Assembly: GCA_017474705.1 (NCBI GenBank)
Contig: JAFVHC010000303.1
Span: 1-5,513, forward strand
Source: Bacillota bacterium
GTDB taxonomy: Bacteria; Bacillota; Clostridia; Lachnospirales; Bianqueaceae
DNA: 5,513 nucleotides
Reading direction: 5' to 3'
Under the pieces are notes generated by a model that saw nothing but the letters and a program-made list of their open reading frames with translations, did not search any database and was not told the origin of the DNA. Made by a program: the position numbers and the translations under genes. Positions within the stretch are counted from its first letter, which is position 1, and each line of letters starts with the position of its first letter. Below are positions 1 through 4,976 of this stretch, in pieces.

Positions 1-583
1 CCCCACGGGCTGCGGCATAGAGAAAAAGGAACTGATCCGTATCCTGGAAGCAGTATCCTGCGTGGTCGTGCTGGATGAAGCGTACGGCGAGTTTTCATCT
101 TCGGACACTTTGGATCTGATCCGCGAATGGCCGGACCTGATCAGTCTCCGGACATTTTCCAAAGCCTTCGGCCTGGCCGGTCTGCGCGTGGGTTATGCAT
201 TGGCGCATCCGGACATGATCAAGGCCATCGATACTGTGCGCGCACCGTACAACCTGAATACGTTCACGCAAAAAGCAGCGGCTATGGTCCTGGGACGCCC
301 GGAATATAAAGAGCGGATCGAATGGATCATCAATGAACGCGAACGGGTGCAGGAGGCACTTGCAGTGCTGGAAGGGGTCCAAGGGTTCCACCTGGTCCCA
401 TCCCAGTCCAATTTCCTGTTCCTGCGTTCCGACGTGGAAGAACTGGGGGCAAAATTACTGGAAAAGGGCCTGCTTGTGCGGGCTTATGGCGGCACCATGT
501 CGTCCTATATCCGTGTTTCCATATCCGATAAGGATTCCAACGACCTGTTCCTACAGGCGATCAAGGAGATCATTTTAGCATGA
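1..583 (+). CDS. hisC: Histidinol-phosphate aminotransferase, C-terminal part (5' end outside window)
   Basis: PLP-dependent class I/II aminotransferase of the cytosol. It transfers the amino group of glutamate to imidazole-acetol phosphate, giving L-histidinol phosphate. The reading frame is open from the window edge (first full codon at base 2), so the start lies upstream. About 194 residues are visible of a family length near 350. Seen: the end of the NP-T-G loop (PTG, bases 2-10); the DEAY motif (74-85), whose Asp and Tyr contact the PLP ring; the FSKAFGLAGLRVGY block with the PLP Schiff-base Lys at codon 161-163; and the C-terminal substrate-phosphate Arg in YIRVS (codon 512-514). The Gly that usually follows this last motif is Ser here. 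The stop codon overlaps the hisB start (ATGA). HisC homologues can also transaminate phenylpyruvate or hydroxyphenylpyruvate; that side role is only a possibility, suggested by the downstream aro genes. Confidence 0.93.
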   Translation, partial: PTGCGIEKKELIRILEAVSCVVVLDEAYGEFSSSDTLDLIREWPDLISLRTFSKAFGLAGLRVGYALAHPDMIKAIDTVRAPYNLNTFTQKAAAMVLGRPEYKERIEWIINERERVQEALAVLEGVQGFHLVPSQSNFLFLRSDVEELGAKLLEKGLLVRAYGGTMSSYIRVSISDKDSNDLFLQAIKEIILA

Positions 584-1167
584 GAACATCGACCATCAAC
601 CGTACGACGGCGGAAACGGACATCCGCCTTACGCTGACATTGGACTGTCAGGAACCGTCCGAGATCGATACCGGCATCGGATTTCTGGATCATATGCTGA
701 CCCTGTTTGCCAAGCATGGTTTCATGCAGCTGAAGGTCAAAGCCAAGGGCGATCTGGAGGTCGACTGTCATCATACGGTGGAAGACATCGGTATCGTACT
801 GGGCGATGCGATCAAAGAAGCGATTGGCACGAAGGAGGGCATCCGGCGCTACGGAACCATGACCCTGCCTATGGATGAGACGCTGATCATCTGCGCTTTA
901 GATCTGTCCGGCCGTCCGTATCTGAATATGGACGTGACCTTTACCGTTCCGCGCCTGGGCACGCTGGACACCGAGATGATCCGCGAGTTTTTCTACGCGG
1001 TATCGGTCCATGCCGGGATGAACCTGCATTTCGTGCAGCTGGCAGGCAGCAACAATCATCATATCGCGGAGGCCATGTTCAAAGCATTCGGACAGGCCAT
1101 GGATATGGCGGTCACGGTCGATCCGCGTATCCAGGGCGTGCGCTCTTCGAAAGGAAGTTTGGAATGA
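580..1167 (+). CDS. hisB: Imidazoleglycerol-phosphate dehydratase (monofunctional)
   Basis: Cytosolic Mn-dependent enzyme that dehydrates D-erythro-imidazole-glycerol phosphate to imidazole-acetol phosphate, the substrate of the HisC encoded just upstream. The 195-residue product matches the length of stand-alone bacterial IGP dehydratases; there is no fused histidinol-phosphate phosphatase as in the E. coli enzyme. Metal-binding motifs of both half-domains are present: GFLDHML (His38), CHHTVED (His64, His65, Glu68), HAGMNLH (His144, His150) and NNHHIAEA (His160, His161, Glu164). The C-terminus VRSSKGSLE is a variant of the usual PSTKG-type tail. The ATG start is supported by the family N-terminus (MRT.TINR.T.ETDI) and by AAGGAG at 563-568. 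It overlaps hisC by 4 nt and hisA by 4 nt, so translation is probably coupled. No key residue is missing. The histidinol-phosphate phosphatase must be encoded elsewhere. Confidence 0.97.
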   Translation: MRTSTINRTTAETDIRLTLTLDCQEPSEIDTGIGFLDHMLTLFAKHGFMQLKVKAKGDLEVDCHHTVEDIGIVLGDAIKEAIGTKEGIRRYGTMTLPMDETLIICALDLSGRPYLNMDVTFTVPRLGTLDTEMIREFFYAVSVHAGMNLHFVQLAGSNNHHIAEAMFKAFGQAMDMAVTVDPRIQGVRSSKGSLE

Positions 1168-1883
1168 AACTGTTTCCTGCCATCGATATGAAGAACGGAC
1201 AGTGCGTGCGCCTGACCCAAGGGCGTTTCGACGCGGTCAAAGTATATGAGGAAGATCCGGCGCGCATGGCAGCATGGCTGGAGCAACAGGGAGCCAGGTA
1301 TCTGCATACGGTAGACCTGGACGGTGCGCTCGAAGGCCGCGGTGTCAATCATGAGGCTTTGCGGCGCATCTGCGCCTCCATACAGATCCCCGTGCAAAAC
1401 GGAGGGGGGATCCGCAGTATGGATCAGATCCGTGCAAAGCTGGACCTTGGCGTTCGGAGGGTCATCATCGGGACGGCTGCGGTCCGGAATCCTGACTTCT
1501 TAAGAGAGGCGTTGGAGACTTATGGGCCGGAGCGCATCGTGGTCGGGATCGACGCAAAGGGCGGCATGGTGGCCACGGAAGGATGGCTCAAGGTATCATC
1601 GGTACCTGCGGTCGAGCTGGGTGCTTCCATGCGTGAGATGGGCCTGATCTATTGTGTCTATACGGACATTGCCCGCGACGGCATGCTGACGGGGCCGAAC
1701 ATCTCCGAGACCGTGCGGATGCAGCGAGAGACGGGTCTTACGGTCATTGCGTCCGGTGGCGTTTCCGGAATGGCTGATCTGGAAGCTTTGGAGCAGGCAG
1801 GCGTCTACGGCGCCATCATTGGAAAAGCCATATATGAAGGCCGCGTCGATATCGGCGAGGCCGTAGGAAGGTTTGAAATATGA
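1164..1883 (+). CDS. hisA: ProFAR isomerase, HisA (TIM barrel)
   Basis: 1-(5-phosphoribosyl)-5-[(5-phosphoribosylamino)methylideneamino]imidazole-4-carboxamide isomerase. It performs an Amadori rearrangement of ProFAR to PRFAR, the substrate of the HisH/HisF synthase encoded next. The 239-residue length is typical. The duplicated half-barrel is visible: FPAIDMKNG with catalytic Asp8, VQNGGGIRS (first phosphate loop), IIGTAAVRNP, VVGIDAK with catalytic Asp130, YTDIARDGM with Thr168 and Asp169, and IASGGVSG (second phosphate loop). Both catalytic Asp residues are intact, in contrast to the paralogous HisF in this operon. The ATG overlaps the hisB stop (ATGA) and is preceded by AAGGAAG at 1151-1157. 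hisA lies before hisH here; the common order is hisB-hisH-hisA-hisF. A bifunctional HisA/PriA role (HisA plus TrpF) cannot be excluded by eye, but nothing here demands it. Confidence 0.96.
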   Translation: MKLFPAIDMKNGQCVRLTQGRFDAVKVYEEDPARMAAWLEQQGARYLHTVDLDGALEGRGVNHEALRRICASIQIPVQNGGGIRSMDQIRAKLDLGVRRVIIGTAAVRNPDFLREALETYGPERIVVGIDAKGGMVATEGWLKVSSVPAVELGASMREMGLIYCVYTDIARDGMLTGPNISETVRMQRETGLTVIASGGVSGMADLEALEQAGVYGAIIGKAIYEGRVDIGEAVGRFEI

Positions 1884-2506
1884 TAGTTGTGATCGATTAT
1901 AAAGCCGGCAACGGTCCCAGCGTCAAAAACGCGCTGGACCATCTGGGGATCGAAGCATGCCTGACGGCGGAACCGGAACTGATCCGGAAGGCGGACGGCA
2001 TCATCCTGCCCGGTGTGGGTTCTGCAGACGCGACCATGGAAAGCCTCAGAGAACTTGCACTTCTGCCGGTACTGGATGAGACTGTCAAAGAGCGGAAGAC
2101 TCCTTTCCTGGGCATCTGCGTGGGCATGCAGGTCCTGCTGTCCCACAGTGCTGAAGGCGACTGTGACTGCCTGGGCTGGATCCCGGGGCAGGTCGTGCGT
2201 TTCGAAGAAGGCGTGCGCATCCCGCAGATGGGCTACAATACAGTGCGGTTCCAGGGCGGCCATCCTTTGGTGGAAGGCTTGGAAGAGGGATATTTCTACT
2301 TTGTCAATTCCTATTATGCGAGACCGGAATCTGGTTCTGATGTCGCAGGTGTGACCGAGTACGGCCATCCCTTCTGTTCTCTGATCGCCAGGGACAACAT
2401 CATGGGATCACAGTTCCATATGGAGAAGAGCGGCCCGGCAGGATTGAAACTGCTCGAGCGATTCGCCGCTCTGTGCAAGGATCGGAAAGGAGGCGCCGCA
2501 TGCTGA
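1880..2506 (+). CDS. hisH: Imidazole glycerol phosphate synthase, glutamine amidotransferase subunit HisH
   Basis: Class I glutaminase subunit of the heterodimeric IGP synthase. It hydrolyses glutamine and passes ammonia through the HisF barrel. The 208-residue length is normal. The triad is complete: nucleophile Cys80 in LGICVGMQ, and His180 and Glu182 in SQFHMEKSG. Lys183 corresponds to the Lys that forms the interface salt bridge with HisF in the Thermotoga enzyme. The PGVG oxyanion strand is at residues 44-47. Departures from the usual consensus are Met181 where HPEKS normally has Pro, Asn143 in FVNSYY where His is normal, and SADAT after PGVG where AFGDA-like residues are usual. The ATG overlaps the hisA stop (ATGA), with AGGAAGG at 1865-1871. 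The 3' end overlaps hisF by 7 nt, which suits equimolar synthesis of the two subunits. Confidence 0.95.
   Translation: MIVVIDYKAGNGPSVKNALDHLGIEACLTAEPELIRKADGIILPGVGSADATMESLRELALLPVLDETVKERKTPFLGICVGMQVLLSHSAEGDCDCLGWIPGQVVRFEEGVRIPQMGYNTVRFQGGHPLVEGLEEGYFYFVNSYYARPESGSDVAGVTEYGHPFCSLIARDNIMGSQFHMEKSGPAGLKLLERFAALCKDRKGGAAC
2486..2493 (+). promoter_or_regulatory. Strong ribosome binding site for hisF
   Basis: AAAGGAGG lies inside the 3' end of hisH, 6 nt before the ATG at 2500. It decides the hisF start. An in-frame ATG also exists at 2473, but it lies upstream of this site and would add nine residues (MQGSERRRR) that the family lacks. The chosen start gives MLTKRLIACFDVK, which aligns without gaps to the usual HisF N-terminus. 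Confidence 0.85.
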
Positions 2507-3297
2507 CCAAACGATTGATCGCATGCTTCGACGTAAAGAACCGTATGGTCACCAAGGCGACGAAGTTCCAGAACAATATCGATATCGCACCTGCGGAGGA
2601 GATCGCGGAGACGGTCTCCAACGCGCAGATCGATGAGATCAGCTGTTATGATATCATGGCCAGCGCGGAGAAACGGCCCATCGACCTGGAGATGGTGCGT
2701 GCCGTGGCGAAAAAGGTCTTCGTGCCATTTACCGTCGGCGGGGGGATCCGTTCGCTGGAAGATATGTATCAGGTGCTGAAGGCCGGCGCGGAAAAGATCT
2801 CCATCGATTCCATGGCTGTGCGCAATCCCGATATCATCCGACAGGGGGCGGAGGCTTTCGGACGTCAGTGCATGGTCCTTTCCATGCAGGTGAAGAAGGT
2901 GCCGGTAACAGAAGCTATCCCCAGCGGTTACGAGATCGCCATCGACGGTGCGCGGACCTTCACAGGCATGGACGCCGTACAGTGGGCGATCCGGGGCGAA
3001 GCCCTCGGCGCAGGTGAGATCTGCGTCAATTCCATCGATAACGACGGTACCCATCAGGGTTATGACCTGGATATCACCGGAAAGATCGCGGAAGCGGTCT
3101 CCATCCCGATCATCGCGTCGGGCGGTGCCGGCAGACCGGAACATCTGGCCGAGGTATTTACGAAGACCGGGGCGAGTGCCGGTATCATCAGTTCGATGCT
3201 GTATTCTCCGAGGCTGCCGCGTAACTTTACTGTGGAAGAGATCAAACGGGAACTTATGGATGCCGGTATCCCCATGCGGCCCTATGTTCTATTCTAA
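2500..3297 (+). CDS. hisF: Imidazole glycerol phosphate synthase, cyclase subunit HisF (divergent active site)
   Basis: TIM-barrel subunit that uses ammonia from HisH to convert PRFAR to imidazole glycerol phosphate and AICAR. The product is 265 residues, against about 250-256 usually. Seen: KRLIACFDVK with catalytic Asp11, Lys19, YDIMASAEKR with Asp51, FTVGGGIRS, SIDNDGT with Asp182 (Thermotoga Asp176), and IASGGAGRPEH. Residues equivalent to the Thermotoga ammonia gate are all kept: Arg5, Glu46, Lys99 and Glu173. Unusual: the second catalytic Asp (Thermotoga Asp130, normally in VVVAIDAK) is Gln130 (codon CAG, 2887-2889); Asn103/Thr104 are Asp103/Ser104; the DG after DVK is Asn-Arg; there are about six extra residues between 135 and 148 (around EAIPSGY). 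The frame is otherwise clean, so this looks like a divergent working subtype and not decay. The operon position argues for histidine synthesis over the HisF-like sugar-amidation proteins. Confidence 0.9.
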   Translation: MLTKRLIACFDVKNRMVTKATKFQNNIDIAPAEEIAETVSNAQIDEISCYDIMASAEKRPIDLEMVRAVAKKVFVPFTVGGGIRSLEDMYQVLKAGAEKISIDSMAVRNPDIIRQGAEAFGRQCMVLSMQVKKVPVTEAIPSGYEIAIDGARTFTGMDAVQWAIRGEALGAGEICVNSIDNDGTHQGYDLDITGKIAEAVSIPIIASGGAGRPEHLAEVFTKTGASAGIISSMLYSPRLPRNFTVEEIKRELMDAGIPMRPYVLF

Positions 3298-3302
3298 AAA
3301 TC

Positions 3303-3323
3303 GCCTGCGGCAGATCCGCCGGC
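3303..3323 (+). other. Small hairpin in the hisF-hisI spacer
   Basis: The only non-coding gap in the operon (3298-3344) holds an imperfect inverted repeat: GCC-T-GCGG, a 5-nt loop CAGAT, then CCGC-C-GGC, i.e. 4 bp plus 3 bp around one mismatch. No T-run follows, so it is not a convincing terminator. It sits 9 nt upstream of the hisI ribosome site and could influence mRNA stability or hisI initiation, or be chance. Confidence 0.3.
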
Positions 3324-3332
3324 TGAAATGAG

Positions 3333-3340
3333 AAGGAAAG
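3333..3340 (+). promoter_or_regulatory. Ribosome binding site for hisI (supports a GTG start)
   Basis: AAGGAAAG lies just upstream of the GTG at 3345, with the AAGGA core 7 nt from it. An in-frame TGA at 3324-3326 with no ATG between it and 3345 leaves GTG as the only plausible start that keeps the family N-terminus. Confidence 0.7.
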
Positions 3341-3344
3341 AAAC

Positions 3345-3677
3345 GTGCTTTCATTTTCTGAACTGAAACATCTCGATAATGGACTGGTGCCTGTCATCAC
3401 TCAGGCGCATGATACCAAAGCCGTGCTGATGCAGGCATATATGAACGAAGAAGCCTATGATAAAACGCTGGAGACAGGCCTGATGCATTACTACAGCCGC
3501 AGCAGGGACTGCCTGTGGCTCAAGGGGGAGACTTCAGGCCACTATCAGCATCTGGTTTCTCTATACGCCGACTGTGACAGAGACTGCCTGCTCGCGGTCG
3601 TGCGGCAGGAAGGCGCCGCCTGTCATACCGGCGCCTACAGTTGTTTTTTTGAACCCATCCGAGAGGAGATGTCTTAA
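3345..3677 (+). CDS. hisI: Phosphoribosyl-AMP cyclohydrolase HisI (monofunctional)
   Basis: Zn/Mg-dependent cytosolic hydrolase that opens the purine ring of phosphoribosyl-AMP to give ProFAR, the HisA substrate. The 110-residue product covers only the cyclohydrolase domain. The fused phosphoribosyl-ATP pyrophosphatase (HisE) found in many HisIE proteins is absent, and no hisE follows. Seen: the AVLMQAYMNEEAY N-terminal motif, YYSRSRDCLWLKGETSGH in the core, the metal triplet Asp76/Asp78/Asp80 in DCDRDCLL, and Zn-type cysteines Cys77, Cys93 and Cys100 in the ACHTGAYSCFF region. All expected residues are present. Start is GTG, the only in-frame start after a stop at 3324. It is separated from hisF by 47 nt, the one junction without overlap or abutment, and its TAA touches the aroA ATG directly. 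A terminator-like hairpin lies within its last 70 nt. Confidence 0.95.
   Translation: MLSFSELKHLDNGLVPVITQAHDTKAVLMQAYMNEEAYDKTLETGLMHYYSRSRDCLWLKGETSGHYQHLVSLYADCDRDCLLAVVRQEGAACHTGAYSCFFEPIREEMS
3611..3650 (+). terminator. Terminator-like hairpin and T-run inside the 3' end of hisI
   Basis: A perfect 8-bp GC-rich inverted repeat (AGGCGCCG at 3611-3618, CGGCGCCT at 3629-3636, 10-nt loop) is followed by ACAG and TTGTTTTTTT (3641-3650, seven consecutive T). This has the form of an intrinsic terminator placed 28 nt before the aroA start. It lies wholly within coding sequence for the conserved ACHTG..SCFF motif, so part of it is forced by the protein, and the 4-7 nt between stem and T-run is longer than in strong terminators. 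If functional, it would act only when ribosomes do not cover it, giving polarity between his and aro genes. Functional status is uncertain. Confidence 0.35.
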
Positions 3678-4976
3678 ATGACAGACAGGATCTGCGTACT
3701 GCCCGGCACCGTGTCCGGACGGGTCAAAGTCCCGGCATCCAAAAGCCTGACGCACCGGGCCATCATCGCTGCGGCGCTGGCTGAGGGAGATTCCGCGATC
3801 TACGGGATCACCTGGTCCAAAGATATCGAGGCAACGGCGTTCTGTATGGAGCGTATGGGGGCGGCCATCGTGCGGGATGGAAACGATCTTTTCATCCACG
3901 GGATCGGAGGCCGGTCCTTGAGCGGCCGTGTAGAGCGCCTGTTCTGCGGAGAATCGGCTACAACGCTGCGCTTCCTGATCCCGATCGCCGGCGTGCTGGG
4001 TTTGAGAGCGGTGTTTTCCGGCATGGGCAGGCTGCCCGAACGTCCGATGCAGCCGTATTTCACTATGATGGAAGATAAAGACATCCCCTATGAACGAGAG
4101 AGCGAGGAAAATCTTCCGCTTTCCCTGAAAGGACGTTGGCCCGGCGGAAATTATAAAGTACCTGCGGATATCAGTTCACAATTCCTGTCCGGACTGTTGA
4201 TGGCGCTGCCCATGGCGGAGGAAGATTCGGTCATCGAGGTCACTTCCCAATTGACGTCAGATGCCTATGTCCGGCTGACCTTGGAAATGCTGGAACGGTT
4301 CGGTATCCGGATCGAACAGGAAAGCTGGAAACGGTATCGCATCCCCGGACGGCAGAAATATCATCCCTGTAAATATACGGTGGAGGGCGACTATTCCCAG
4401 GCGGCCTTTTTCATGGCGGCAGGTGCCGCTGCGGGCGATGGGGACGGTGTGTTCCTGGAAGGACTGAATCCGGATTCTCATCAGGGAGACAGGGTCATCC
4501 TGGACATCCTCAAGGAGATGCAGGTGCCCCTGGAGTGGTCGGAAGACGGTACGCTCTGCATCTATCCCGCGGATGAGATCATCAATACGGAAGTGGACTG
4601 CAGTAACTGTCCCGACCTGGCGCCGGTGCTTTCGTTGATCGGCGCTTTCGGATCGGGTGATATGATGCTGCAAGGCATCGGCCGTCTCAAGTATAAAGAA
4701 TCGGACCGACCGAAAGAACTGCTGCGGGGGCTGGGGTCCATGGGCGTCGCGATCGAAGAGACCTATGACGGCCTCAGGGTCCGTGGGGAAGCTGGCGGTC
4801 TGTATGAAGGCGGTATCGCAGACAGTGCAGGCGATCATCGCATCGCCATGACACTGGCCATCCTTGCTCTGCGTACGTTCCGGGGGATCGAGATCGAAGG
4901 TGCAGACGCGGTCCGCAAATCCTGGCCTGATTTCTGGAAGGCACTGGAAGCGATCGGAGGTCAGTTCGATGAGTGA
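3678..4976 (+). CDS. aroA: 3-phosphoshikimate 1-carboxyvinyltransferase (EPSP synthase)
   Basis: Sixth shikimate-pathway enzyme: it joins PEP to shikimate-3-phosphate, releasing phosphate and giving EPSP for AroC. The 432-residue length is normal for this two-domain enzyme. Seen: VPASKSLTHRA with Lys22, Ser23 and Arg27; FCGESATTLRFL with Arg98; GRLPERPM with Arg122; DISSQFLSGLL; EGDYSQAAFF; PDLAPVL with catalytic Asp313; YKESDR with catalytic Glu341 and Arg344; DHRIAM; and the terminal RKSWPDFW with Lys414. The position equivalent to E. coli Gly96 is Ala94 (codon 3957-3959), a substitution associated with glyphosate insensitivity in class II enzymes. The ATG immediately follows the hisI stop with no spacer; AGGAG at 3664-3668 lies inside hisI. 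The 3' end overlaps aroC by 8 nt. All main catalytic residues are present, so the enzyme is expected to be active. Confidence 0.96.
   Translation: MTDRICVLPGTVSGRVKVPASKSLTHRAIIAAALAEGDSAIYGITWSKDIEATAFCMERMGAAIVRDGNDLFIHGIGGRSLSGRVERLFCGESATTLRFLIPIAGVLGLRAVFSGMGRLPERPMQPYFTMMEDKDIPYERESEENLPLSLKGRWPGGNYKVPADISSQFLSGLLMALPMAEEDSVIEVTSQLTSDAYVRLTLEMLERFGIRIEQESWKRYRIPGRQKYHPCKYTVEGDYSQAAFFMAAGAAAGDGDGVFLEGLNPDSHQGDRVILDILKEMQVPLEWSEDGTLCIYPADEIINTEVDCSNCPDLAPVLSLIGAFGSGDMMLQGIGRLKYKESDRPKELLRGLGSMGVAIEETYDGLRVRGEAGGLYEGGIADSAGDHRIAMTLAILALRTFRGIEIEGADAVRKSWPDFWKALEAIGGQFDE
4956..4961 (+). promoter_or_regulatory. Ribosome binding site for aroC
   Basis: GGAGGT inside the 3' end of aroA, 7 nt before the ATG at 4969. 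It supports that ATG, which gives the family N-terminus MSDRWG and places the start 8 nt inside aroA. Confidence 0.75.

Noticed and set aside
2473..2499. Upstream ATG for hisF adding nine residues
   Set aside because: The strong ribosome site at 2486-2493 lies downstream of this ATG, and the extension (MQGSERRRR) is not part of the HisF family N-terminus.
2314..3144. Long minus-strand open frame opposite hisH/hisF
   Set aside because: It lies entirely antisense to two well-supported genes, has a low-complexity His/Arg/Asp-rich translation with no recognisable motif, and is explained by the GC-rich codon use of the plus strand.
2500..3297. HisF as a non-histidine enzyme, for example a HisF-like sugar amidation protein
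   Set aside because: It is the only hisF in an otherwise complete hisC-B-A-H-F-I run and overlaps hisH; no sugar-modification genes are present. A divergent IGP synthase is the simpler reading.
4025..4037. GGGCAG-G-CTGCCC near-perfect palindrome inside aroA
   Set aside because: The symmetric centre leaves a single unpaired base, so a hairpin would keep only about four pairs. It encodes the conserved GRLPERP region and no regulatory context is visible.
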